A stretch of 64,000 nt of DNA from assembly GCA_020536535.1 (NCBI GenBank), contig JAHLWZ010000797.1, positions 89,623 through 153,622 of the forward strand, written 5' to 3'. This DNA comes from Pelomyxa schiedti. Taxonomy: Eukaryota > Evosea > Pelobiontida > Pelomyxidae. A program made the translations under genes and the position numbers. This document shows, piece by piece, positions 55,214 to 64,000 of the stretch (position 1 is the first letter of the stretch; each line of letters starts with the position of its first letter). The notes beneath the pieces were generated by a model, which ran no database searches, was not told the DNA's origin, and saw only the letters and a program-made list of their open reading frames with translations.

Positions 55214-55622
55214 TTCACAAGGCAGTATGTGCATGAAATTACAAACATACAGAACCACAGTTGCTCATAACTTCGGTTTGTATTTTCTCTGCCCATGCGT
55301 TCACAGCATCAATTCCAATTCCACTCAACACAGCGTGAGGGTTACATACATGAGAACCTGCCAACAAACACCCCAAAATAAATATGCTGTAGTGAAGAGA
55401 CCAACAACGACAACAAAAAACCCCAACCCACAATTTATTGTAGAGAGAGCAGAAAGCGAATAACAACGCACCTTGGGGTACGTGACAGGCATCTGGTTCC
55501 ATCCAAGGACTCGGTGTGTCCTCCGTTGTTCGCGTTTCAACTGACCCCGACGCAACCATAACGTTTCCCATAATCACCAACACCACCGCGTAGCCAACCC
55601 ACAACATCCACCGCGTTGCCAT
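53927..55622 (-). CDS. TPM-domain membrane protein with C-terminal RING-H2 finger
   Basis: ATG 55622 starts MATRWMLWVGYAVVLVIMGN, a clear signal peptide. The TPM domain follows over several exons: VLSGIGIDAVNAWAEKIQTE, LGVLVVSAMEP, WGVGNKDCNNGVLLFVSIQD and VIHISTG, then AGAKKVMTENAIDAVFELAR. A transmembrane segment comes next (near 54,690-54,740, GWVIIGFFVVIAL). A charged helix (HRHLERLERDRETALKKAER) leads to the RING: CPICLEDF, ILICGHKFC, then SCITRWTQTNRGCPICR. The Cys/His spacing is complete. The tail ends in Ser/Gly repeats (SSFGGGGSYGGGGHGSSW). TPM domains are lumenal or extracellular. The expected layout is therefore TPM outside or in the lumen and a cytosolic E3 ligase. A 33-nt A-tract sits in one intron. 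Confidence 0.8.
55178..55210. repeat. 33-nt homopolymeric T tract (A tract on the coding strand) in an intron
   Basis: An uninterrupted run of 33 T on the plus strand. It lies inside an intron of the minus-strand TPM-RING gene, directly before the acceptor of the GKAGYELG exon. Confidence 0.9.
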
Positions 55623-55846
55623 GTATCGTAGCCTTGATTTTTGTTTGCGTTGCTTCACGCCACGTGTGCGTCCGTTGGTGTACAACCCCCGGGCCAAGTT
55701 GGAATTCTGTGACTCACTGAAAAGAGTGGAGTCTTGTCTTCATTCTGAAGGGAGCTGCCCGGTAGGTATGCGTTCCCCGTTCCTTGTCTTCCACAGTCCT
55801 CCAGACCTTGTCTGGTACAGAAGCATAAGATCTGTAAACAAAAAAA
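55623..55846. promoter_or_regulatory. Shared upstream region of TPM-RING and VGPPRP genes
   Basis: 224 bp between divergent ATGs; an A-rich stretch lies directly before the plus-strand start (55,839-55,847). No other motif seen. Confidence 0.4.
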
Positions 55847-57401
55847 ATGGGAGATGAAGAAGGCGACTACGCCGGCGGCGTGACGATGGAGGAGGAAGAG
55901 GAGACCCTTCCGCCCGACCAAGACCACGACGCACCCTCCCGCACCTCCTCCACCATCTCGCAGCCCGACGAGGACTTCGACGGCGACACCGACGCCCCGC
56001 GGCGGCCCCCCACGCCGCCCCCTGCCGCTACCTCGTCCGCCGCCACAACTGCCACCACGTCCACGTCATCGTCTGCATCTGCCACCCCGGAGCCAGCCGC
56101 AGCCAAGGCCGTTGACAACTCCCTGCCGAAATCCAGATCAGGCATCGGCGAGGCCGACCCCGCGGCCCCGACGTGCCCCGCGAAGGAGAAACCCGCCGCG
56201 GTGTGCGGGCCCGTGAGGCCGCCGGCTGGCCCCGCCCGAACCAGGTCCCAGTCCAGCGACGACGCAGCGGCGAGTGAGCAGCCGGCCGTAGCAGTTGCTG
56301 TCAAGAAGGAAGCGGTGCCTAAGGCTGAGACGGAGACTGGGACTGGGACTGGGACTGGGACTGCTGCGAACGAGAAGGCAAAGGCAACGGCGCCTGAGCC
56401 AGCCGCCCCTGCTCCATCGACATCGGCACCAACTCCAACACCAACACCGACGCCCATTGTTGGGCCACCTAGGCCACCGGCGCAGGCTGCTGTTGAAGTT
56501 TCCAAGGCGAGTGACGAGGGAAGCTCCGCCGCAATTGTGGGACCCCCTAGGCCCAAGCCCCTCGCTGCTTCTCCCACAATGGCGCCGAAGGAAGCGGTTG
56601 TGGAGCAGCGCGTTGTTGGACCCGCGAGACCTACTGAAAAGAAGCCTGAGGCCCCCCAAGTTGAGATATCCAAGCCCCCGGCTGCAGCTGTTGTCGGTGA
56701 CCAGCAAGTCAAACGCGTTGTAGGACCTGTGAGGCCTTCAAGTGCTAGTGCGAGTGTAAATGCAAACTCAAATTCCAATTCTGCAGCAAAACCACCTACT
56801 GACGAGGACTCTTTCTTGGTGGGCCCACCGCGGCCTCCCAATGTGGTCAGAGATGAAGAGGAGGTCATGCCTGGTCCGCCCAGGCCACCTACATCGGCGG
56901 CAGCAGAACGCTTTACGAAGGGTGGAAGCATTGTTGGGCCAGTGAGCCCTAGTTCCAGATTTGTGGGTCCCCCAAGGCCCCTTCCAAGTGAGGGTGACAG
57001 TGATGATGATGATGAAAATCCAGCTGCTAGGCAACCCCCCGAGGTCCCGCAGAAACGAGCGTATGCACTATACCACTTCAAAAATAAATCCTGATGATAT
57101 AAACACCCTAGAAACACAAATCCAAATAGCTGATTGTTCTCCCTCCCAGCAATTTAAGTGCCCCGCTAGCTCAGGCTCCGGCTCCCAAGAAAGCAGCGCC
57201 CGTATCTGCTCAGCAGAGGTACGGCAGGATTGTTAGGAAAGGCAAGTTCAATTTCAAGTCCTCTAAAACGTAAGTCAACCTCCCAAATCACCCAGTACTC
57301 AAATAGTTCACAGGGAAGAAGCCACAGAGGAAACAGACGAATCAGCATCCAACATGCTCGACAAACGTTGCAAGAAGAAATCCGACCGTTTATGCAACTA
57401 A
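55847..57401 (+). CDS. VGPPRP-repeat acidic/Ala-Pro-rich protein, function unknown
   Basis: Exon 1 from ATG 55847 (MGDEEGDYAGGVTMEEEEE) encodes about 400 residues rich in Ala, Pro, Thr and acidic residues. About nine spaced copies of a VGPxRP motif occur (IVGPPRPPAQ, VVGPARPTE, VVGPVRPSS, LVGPPRPPN, FVGPPRPLP). Linkers include TGTGTGTG and TPTPTPT. Splicing gives LSAPLAQAPAPKKAAPV, QQRYGRIVRKGKFNFKSS and an acidic-to-basic tail ending KRCKKKSDRLCN at TAA 57399-57401. The motif resembles the GPALPP motif of GPALPP1 but is not identical. The final basic segments could be a nuclear signal. It looks intrinsically disordered. The reverse-strand frame over exon 1 is a shadow. Confidence 0.7.
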
Positions 57402-57559
57402 CCCAAACTCTCAACGACAACACAACAAACAACACCAACAACTCCCCTCCCTCAAAGATCTCACCACTTTTTCTGATACTTTTCTTCCCCTAAAAGACCG
57501 TTTTTTTTCAAAACAAACAGCGAATTACCAAAACCCAATCGAAACCGAAACGAAAGGGG
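57402..57559 (+). promoter_or_regulatory. Gap upstream of the WD40-kinase gene
   Basis: 158 bp, A/C-rich. Holds the previous 3' end and the next promoter; nothing specific seen. Confidence 0.35.
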
Positions 57560-60500
57560 ATGTTTTCCCGCGGGCCGCAGCTTCCGGGGCTGCTGTCGAG
57601 CGTGGCGCTGTACAACGTGAGGAGGGTGGCGCTGTGCACGAGCCACGACTGCGACCTGGTGGCCTACGCGACGCGGGAGGTCGACCTGCTGTGCGGCGGG
57701 TGGACGGACGACGTGGAGGTCATGATGGCGTGCGACGCGACGCGGGGGGCCGCCGCGGCCGTGGACTTCGCGACGGTGGTGAGGCGCATGGACAGGCCCA
57801 GGTGCGGGGCCGTGGCGCTGTCGCGGGACGGCGCGGCGCTGGCCTGCGTGTGCCCCGAGCACGCCGAGCCCACGGTGCAGGTGCACGCAGTGGTGAAGTG
57901 TATGTGCCCTTTTCGGTTCCGTTTTTCATCAAGTGGGTGGGGATGAGATATCGGGTGGTTTTTTTTTCTTTTTCCTTTTTGGAGTTGTCTCTGAAAATCT
58001 CACCTTTTTTTTTTTTTTTTTTTGTTGCTTGTTGTTGTTGCAGCACCAACACGGCGTATAACTGTTCAGCCTGGCAAGACTCTCGCTCCTCCAAATTCGT
58101 CGGAAATTCACCACTGTTCTTTTGCTACAGCACGTGGCAATCTGCTTGCTGTTTGTTCTTCTTTGCGCAGAGATGTGTCTTTGCATGGGGGGATGTTAAC
58201 CTTGTGGGACATTGGCCCTAATGTTACTACACCAATTCAAAAAGAACTTCCTTCCCGCTGGCCAGTTCTGTGGTGTGATACAACGTACCAACATCTTGTT
58301 TCACTTTCCTGTGGATCAACATCCCCCCAAGGAATAACTATGTCACTGCAACTTCGTGATTTATGCAACAATAGTGCCGAGATATGGTCTCATGAGCACA
58401 CACTCGACAGCCGAGAATGTTCCATAACGTTGTCAAGTTCATCATTCTGCTGCAAGTTTGTTCCTCAACTCTGTCACTCTGATTTGATATCAGTCGGCGA
58501 TCCACAGCACGTTCTTATTTATGATATTCGCCAGCCAGGAGCAATGCCTCCTGTTCTCAATTTCTCTCATCTCGATGGAGGTTGCCGCCGTCAAGAGTGC
58601 CAAGTGAATTGTTTCAGTGCCTTATCCACTGAGTGGTCATCTTTTTCTGGAAGTGCCTCTAGTGATCAATTGAAGTTTGTGACTGGCTGCTCAAAGGGGC
58701 TCACACTATGGGATGGTCGTAAACCAACAGTTCCAGCTTCAGTTCTTAATTTAGGAGGGCCAGTGGTATGCTGCGATGCTGATGGAACAAAGTTGGCAGT
58801 AGCAACTGCAAGTGACATTAAGAGATTCGACAGTGACTGTGAGTATTCCCTTCATTTTTTTTTTTTTTCAACTTAGTTGTTCCCACATCAAGACTTGGAG
58901 ACTATTATTTATGGTATCCCTGATCCCACAAATCCAACACATGCAAGTTGGAAGCAAGGTATAAGTCCATGTCCATTTTCGCAATTAAACCTCAGCATTA
59001 GTTGTTCATGCCCTGTGGCGGGATATACAGGTCAAACTACCAACTGATAAACTCTGGTGGACAAGCCATTGTAACGTCTTCCTATTGTCTTCAGACATAC
59101 AAATCCGGGATATTCGAAATGGTATTATTGATATTATTAAGCTCTCTGATATTGAAAAACGTTCATTAAGGTCGCTCATCACCAAAATTTTTTTTTTATT
59201 CAATGTGTTTAGGATCGAGCAAAGTGTTTTACTGTTTGAAACCAAGAAAGGCAAATTGTATAAATTCCGTACCCTAGCAAAAGTGGAAGAGGCGTTAGCA
59301 TTGTTTGAGAAGGTTCTCGACGATCTGGCATCATTTGGATCAAATATTTTGAGGCAGTTTTCAGAATCCGACTTCCAAAAAATTGGAACTGTATGTCCCC
59401 ATTATTTCTATATTTCACTCACGAGTGTTTAGAACCCTATTGGAACAGGCAAACTTCTACATTCATTGTAAGGTATTTCTTATCCTTTCCAAGGTACTTT
59501 TGGGAGTGTATGGCAGGCAGAATGCAAACCAACAAAATTGGTCTATGCCCTTAAGTATTTGAATGGAAACGACCGCAACGAAATGTCTGAAATCCACATG
59601 CTATCTCAAATACATCATAAATTTATTCTGAAATGCTTGGGATTTTTCCAGGTTGCTACCCCACAAAACAAATAGAAAATATGAACTATTCCATAGACAC
59701 ATGAACGGAAATTGTGTATTATAACAGAGTTTATAGAGGGAGGTAATTTGGAGAACTATCTTTACGAAAGCACAAAGTACCATTTGGCTGTCCGGCAAAT
59801 GGCTGAGCTTGCATGCAACGTACTTGTTCAGGCTCCCAACAGCCTTACTCACAGTTCATTTCTCAGATTTCAGAGGGAATGAGATATTTGCATGAACAGA
59901 ACATGCTCCACAGGTGAAGTTGTTTCTTTCCTCTATCCTCTCTAACTGTTCACAGAGACCTTAAGGTTTAGCAAACATTTCCTTTTTTCTTGTTTAGGCA
60001 CTGTTTAGCCATCGAATATTTTAATTCAAAAGTGGCATAGCTACATTAAAATATGTAGTCCCACAGAGGGATTTCGAAGGAATAACTCAAGCTCCAGGTG
60101 ACTTTGGACAGGCTCGAATCCTTTTACCAGACCAGTCAAATGGTCGAATGACAATGGGTGTTGGAACACAAGTGTACGATTCCTGTTCATTCATTTCTTA
60201 CAGTCACATTAAGGTACAATGCCCCTGAAATTACCACTGCCCATTACGATTTTTCTGTTGATGTGTACTCCTTTGGTAAAGAAATTTCTTGGGTTATGTT
60301 ACGTAACTAAAGGATAGGGCTAATGTTGTGGGAAATTCACACACGGACACGAGTATGGTCTGGATTTGAGGACTCTGCTTCCATGTTGAGTAGCCAAAAA
60401 CCAACTGTACAACTGACGCCCTTCTCAGAAGAGACCAAAGACCCCCAATTCAAGGTAACATGAACCCAGTCCTTACGAGCATAATGCAAGAGTGTTGGAA

Positions 60501-61131
60501 TGCCAATCCATTACTGAGACCAACATTCGCGAACATCGTGGAGCGCCTCACTGCCCTAATATCCGGCGATGGAGCGAAACCAACTGCGGTTTTTTCAACC
60601 TTTGACTATCCCTGGTCCAACTGGCTAATTTCGCTCCCATAATGCAGGATCTTTCTGGTGTCCCGCCACCAAGCACTGGCAACAATCCCACACCGCACGT
60701 TGATGCTAGCAAATTCAGGTACGAGGCCAAAATTTGTTTGTTGTTGTGAGCTCCCTCTCACTATTTCCTTCCAGGACGACGCCTATCCCGAAACCTGGTG
60801 TGTCTGGTGGCCCAATTGGGACGCCTGGTGGTGAGCCAGACCAAATGACAACGAATTGCACATCCACGACAGCATCTGTCGTTGTGCTACCATCCGAGGC
60901 GGCGTCTGTGTTCAAGACCAACTCGAATCCCTTGCCTCTCCCACAAGCAAGTTCCACCAACAGCAACCCACCAGGCCCAAAGTGCCCGAATTCGGAATGT
61001 CAAAACGTACCCCCGCTCGGCAGCAAGGTACTCTCAACTCATACCTGTTGCTGTACTTGTCATCTCATTCTTTTCAGTTCTGCAACATCTGTGGGACTCT
61101 CATACCTCCGCCTGTTGCTTCTAAAATGTAA
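57560..61131 (+). CDS. WD40-propeller / protein kinase / zinc-ribbon fusion protein
   Basis: Start MFSRGPQLPGLLSSVALYNV at 57560. The first 400 or so residues look like WD40 repeats (CGAVALSRDGAALACVCP, GMLTLWDIGPNVTTPI, HVLIYDIRQPGAMPP, FVTGCSKGLTLWDGRKP, VCCDADGTKLAVATASD). A kinase domain is rebuilt from about ten tiny exons. It has the glycine loop IGTGTFGSVWQAE (after a GC-AG intron), YALKYLNG, EMSEIHMLSQIHHKFILKCL and EFIEGGNLENYL. The catalytic loop HRDLKPSNILIQKW spans a 10-nt exon. Then come YIKICSDFGQARI, GVGTQVYNAPEI, SVDVYSFGLMLWEIHTRTRV and a C-lobe ending RPTFANIVERLTALI. Catalytic residues are intact. The C-terminus is Pro/Gly-rich with KCPNSECQNV and FCNICGTLIPP, a CxxxxC...CxxC zinc ribbon, ending at 61131. 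The propeller may sense or recruit substrates. Confidence 0.78.
59956..59965 (+). other. 10-nt micro-exon encoding the catalytic 'DLK' of the kinase
   Basis: Between acceptor TTCACAG (59955) and donor GTTTAG (59966) only AGACCTTAAG remains. Joined to the upstream CACAG and downstream CCATCGAAT it gives H-R-D-L-K-P-S-N. Without it the catalytic Asp is missing and the frame shifts. Confidence 0.75.
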
Positions 61132-61282
61132 AAATGTCCCCACCGCACCGTCTCACCTGCTGTAAGAGTACAACACTATTCCAAACCATAATCCACCCCA
61201 AACCCCAGCCTCTCCGCCGGGTATTTATAGATCGAGGTAATCAAAGACGGAAAAAAACCAAAAAAAAAAAAAACCAAGAAAC
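61132..61282 (+). promoter_or_regulatory. Gap upstream of cathepsin B
   Basis: 151 bp containing a possible TATA-like element (GGTATTTATAG near 61,219) about 60 bp before the ATG, and an A-rich 5' leader directly before the start. The TATA reading is tentative. Confidence 0.4.
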
Positions 61283-62674
61283 ATGAAGTCGTTTGTGGCA
61301 GTTCTTGCCTTGGTTGGCGTAGTGTGTTGTGTGCTTACGCAGGAGGACGTCGACAAGATCAACCGCGAGTCGTCGTGGACAGCGTCTCTGGACGCACCCA
61401 AGGCGAAAATGACCACCAAGGAGGCGAGGGAGTTCCTGGGCCTGGACCTCGAGGCCAGGGGCGGACTCAGATCTGTAGCCTACGGGGTGTCGGCGGACGC
61501 TCTCCCAGCCTCGTTCGACGCTAGAGATAACTGGCCTGACTGCCAATCGATTAAAATGGTGTGTAAAGACATGCCAGCCCTCGGAATCGTCGTTTTATTT
61601 TCCCTTTGATGAACGCTGTGACGACTAACTTTTTTTTCCCCCTCAGATCCGCGACCAAAGTGATTGTGGGAGCTGGTTTGGGCCCTCTCTTTGTGATAGA
61701 GATAAATTTCGATATTAAATTAAATGACAATGATACTTTATAAAGTATAATATACTGATGCTATGTGGCAGCTGGGCTTTTGGAGCTGTGGAATCCATGT
61801 CTGACCGTGAATGTAACAGGTTTTTGAATTCTCTGTCTTCATTAACTGTGTCCCGCAGGCATTATTAACAAACAAGATATTATTTTGTCTGCCGAAGATA
61901 TGAACTCTTGCAGTGTTGGGTCTAAGGGCCAAGATTGCGGTTCCTGCAATGGTGGCCAAGATGCTTGTGCATGGCAATACTTCGCAACAAAGGGTGTGGT
62001 AACAGAAGATTGTTACCCTTACTCGTATGTATTTCTGTCTCACATCCTTTCTCTAATTCACTTTCTTTATTCCCCTTTTGGAACTCACAGACTCCCTGGT
62101 ATCTTTCCCCACCTTCACTTTTCATCTAATTCATTGCAGGATGTGATCATCACATTGAGAACTCCACAAATCCCTGCCCTGATAGGATGTATAAGACACC
62201 TACCTGCCAAACAGGTTGCTCAGTTCAAGGAGAGTCATGGAACAAGTACTACGGTGAAACACCCTATGCTGTTCATAATGAGGCCGGTAATGTTTTGTAA
62301 GAAGTCTCCCAACTACTCACTCTACCACAGACATAATGAATGAAATTTACACCAACGGACCTTGTGAAACTGGGTTCACTGTTTATGAAGACTTCCTAAC
62401 CTATACCGGAGGAATTTATAAGCACGTTACTGGAGCCTCTGATGGTGGCCATGCAGTTAAGTTTATAGGATGGGGCGAGGAGAACGGTGAGAAGTACTGG
62501 CTTGTAGCAAACTCCTGGAATGAGTGAGTCCATTTCCTTCTCACTTTTGCAAATGGTTACTCAACTCCCTACTTTAGACACTGGGGAGAGAAAGGGTTCT
62601 TCAGGATCCTCCGCGGAACCAACGAGTGTGGCATTGAGGACACTTGCAACTGTGGTATCCCCAAACAACTTTGA
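61283..62674 (+). CDS. Cathepsin B-like cysteine protease (papain family C1A)
   Basis: A lysosomal or secreted thiol protease. ATG 61283 opens a signal peptide ([19 protein letters not shown]), followed by a short propeptide and the mature start ([14 protein letters not shown]). The oxyanion Gln (IRDQSDCGS) and catalytic Cys ([12 protein letters not shown]) are joined across an intron that splits the Cys codon as TG|C. The exons then give [16 protein letters not shown] and a cathepsin-B occluding loop [14 protein letters not shown] with its His pair. These are followed by [31 protein letters not shown] (catalytic His) and YWLVANSWN (catalytic Asn). The protein ends with [20 protein letters not shown] and TGA at 62672-62674. 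The occluding loop predicts dipeptidyl-carboxypeptidase as well as endopeptidase activity. All key residues are intact. It fits phagotrophic feeding. Confidence 0.92.
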
Positions 62675-63582
62675 AAACAACACAGCTAAAAAAAAAATTA
62701 CTTCAACCCTCTTACGGATACAACCAACTCGAAAACCAGTTAAACAAACTCTAAAAGAGTCCTGAAAAAACTTAAACTCGTTTTCGGGGAGCTGTGGGCA
62801 AACATTGGCAATAGTTTCTGACATCATCATTTTTATAGGAAAACGGGTCGATTTATGTGCTGCAATGGTGACGAACAGCGGCGATTGGGTGGCGAATGAA
62901 GTGGAGGGTGACCCAGAAGCACAGCAACGAATAATGACAAAACTTGCATGTTGTGGCTGTGAATCAAGTGCAAACAACACTGTACGGCACCGATTGTGGC
63001 AGAAAACAAGTCACCGAAGAAAGTGAAAAGCTACATGTTATAAAGGCACCAACTGTTGCCTCTAACTCATTCAAGTAATTTGTTCTTAGCCTGCACAAAA
63101 ACACTTTCTGTTGGGCTTATTCATGGCACACAACCAACCCACCAAACGTAGAAACCCTTACTGCTGCTCAAAGTGTGGTTTCTTTGCAGATCACATCAAG
63201 TCCACACATGATGAACGGCTTGATGCATATGCCAACTTGGTCCATAATAATAGTGTGTAATTTTTTACTCACTCTCATTTGATCATTTGACTGTGTGGTA
63301 GGACATCTCTAAGGGAAACTCTAATATCGAAAATGGAAGAAAAAAACCACTCACGCTGTGACATTGAAGTTGCTTTGAGTGTCCCTATTGGAGAGACTGT
63401 TGTTCCCACCTTGCCTGCAAACTGTTCAGCAAACCGGGTTGCTGCTTATTTGAAAAGTCCTGGTAGCTCTCCCTGTGCCTCTTTCGTTTTGATTTAAGTT
63501 CATTCCAGGGATGAATTTATATTCTATTACTGCTGCAATACAGTGACAACATTATAAACAATCGTGTGCCATGGACTCAGGT
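62675..63582 (+). other. Poorly resolved region; possible short gene(s) with a zinc-finger-like segment
   Basis: A plus-strand ATG at 62868 opens about 50 codons (MVTNSGDWVANEVEGDPEAQ, then a Cys-rich KLACCGCESS). Around 63,124-63,245 another frame reads MAHNQPTKRRNPYCCSKCGF and continues DHIKSTHDERLDAYANLVHN, a C-x2-C-x6-H-x4-H arrangement. At 63,310-63,460 an open piece (ISKMEEKNHSRCDIEVALSV) follows a GTAG. I could not join these with convincing splice sites, so no product is claimed. They may be one small multi-exon gene or a decayed one. Confidence 0.3.
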
Positions 63583-63788
63583 AGATTAACTGACTTGCCC
63601 TTCCTAATTATTATTATGCAAGTATGGGTGAGTTGGGAGGGGAAAAAGAATTGGAGCTGGAAGATAAAGAATTAGAGCCGGAAGGCAAAGAATTGGAGCC
63701 AGAAGGGGAATAAGAGCCGGGAGAGGCTGAGAAAGAGTTGGGAGATTAACTGACTTGCCCTTCCTAATTATTATTATGCAGGTATGGG
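63583..63788. repeat. 46-bp direct repeat, two copies 160 bp apart
   Basis: Copy 1 (63583-63628) and copy 2 (63743-63788) share AGATTAACTGACTTGCCC and then TTCCTAATTATTATTATGCA, differing by one base (A/G) near the end. They bracket a 21-bp minisatellite. Confidence 0.9.
63649..63710 (+). repeat. 21-bp minisatellite, about three units
   Basis: Units of the type GAATTGGAGCCGGAAGGCAAA repeat about three times with small changes. In frame they read ELE(L/P)E(D/G)K, but an in-frame TAA follows and no start is evident. Confidence 0.85.
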
Positions 63789-64000
63789 AGGGATCCAGAA
63801 GGGGTGGTTGATAGCTTGTAGGTTTGTTTTGAGAGGAGCCTGACTGATGCTTTGCAAACTGGGAGGAGCTGGCACAATATCTCCTACTGCTTATTTCAGT
63901 CCGGCTCCATACACCCCTTTTCCTCTTGGCGTTTCCCCAAGCTACATCCCAGCCTCTCCTCGCTCCTTCCTGGCACCTCCCAACTCTTTCTCAGCCTCTC
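63721..64000. repeat. 24-bp inverted repeat at the right window edge
   Basis: 63721-63744 (GAGAGGCTGAGAAAGAGTTG plus GGAG) is an exact inverse complement of 63977-64000. About 230 bp lie between. The second arm ends exactly at the window edge, so the repeat may extend further. Confidence 0.88.

Noticed and set aside
55867-57117. 416-codon minus-strand frame opposite the VGPPRP gene
   Set aside because: The plus strand has a clean ATG, repeated motif and spliceable 3' exons. The minus frame is Gly/Ala shadow composition.
61640-61760. Cathepsin B as a pseudogene (CGSWFG and a stop after the oxyanion Gln)
   Set aside because: A GT-AG intron with donor TG|GTTTGG and acceptor GGCAG restores CGSCWAFG exactly.
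1-64000. Bacterial, viral or CRISPR content
   Set aside because: Genes are interrupted by spliceosomal introns and belong to eukaryotic families. No CRISPR array, integrase or viral gene was recognised.
1-64000. tRNA or rRNA genes
   Set aside because: I scanned the intergenic gaps by eye for cloverleaf-like A/B boxes and rRNA cores and saw none. A covariance-model scan would be decisive.

Overview
This is nuclear DNA from an intron-rich, gene-dense protist. Every recognisable gene is eukaryotic: sirtuin, eIF3f, CSTF1, HAT1, TELO2, formin, TRIM-like, Sec7, PP2C-like and cathepsin B. The introns are mostly 28-150 nt with GT-AG ends, often with T-rich tracts on the coding strand. TAA, TAG and TGA all act as stops, and intergenic gaps are usually 50-400 nt. 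The gene mix (TKL-type kinases, a WD40-kinase fusion, a 'WLxxxF' ankyrin-like repeat protein, long low-complexity N-termini, an occluding-loop cathepsin B) suggests an amoebozoan. The ankyrin-like family in particular points to Archamoebae such as Pelomyxa. That placement is inference, not proof.

Layout from left to right. A Ser/Ala/Pro-rich partial gene leaves the left edge (minus), head-to-head with a TELO2/Tel2 homologue (plus). Next come a SIRT7-like sirtuin with an apparent C-CAP-like N-terminal domain (plus), a DTW-domain tRNA acp3U transferase (minus), HAT1 (plus), an ankyrin-like protein (plus) and eIF3f (plus). A possible tiny gene (minus) separates eIF3f from a very long minus-strand gene. 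That gene carries a low-complexity N-terminus, coiled coil, WD40-like propeller, degenerate Sec7 domain and a possible PH domain. Then follow CSTF1 (minus), a SAM-domain protein (plus), an RRM/zinc-knuckle/RS splicing factor (minus), an EDRF1 homologue (minus), a TKL-like kinase (minus), an Abraxas-like protein (minus) and a TRIM-like RING/B-box/FN3/SPRY protein (plus). The right half has a formin with two successive FH2 domains (plus), a ubiquitin-like-domain protein (minus) and a 2,338-residue PARP mega-protein (minus). After these come a PP2C-like protein with a huge PPPQEI array (minus), a TPM-RING membrane protein (minus), a VGPPRP-repeat protein (plus), a WD40-kinase-zinc-ribbon protein (plus) and a cathepsin B (plus). 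The extreme right end is repetitive DNA.

The genes do not form an operon-like pathway; most are housekeeping functions. They include chromatin (sirtuin, HAT1, PARP), RNA processing (CSTF1, SR factor, DTW enzyme), translation (eIF3f), PIKK maturation (TELO2), ubiquitin signalling (Abraxas-like, UBL, TRIM, TPM-RING) and cytoskeleton or membrane signalling (formin, Sec7). The unusual content lies in domain fusions. The PARP / pentapeptide / kinase-like / LRR / HEAT protein and the FH1-FH2-FH1-FH2 formin are the strongest candidates for undescribed biology. Exon borders were placed by hand from reading frames and splice signals, so small exons may be shifted or missed.
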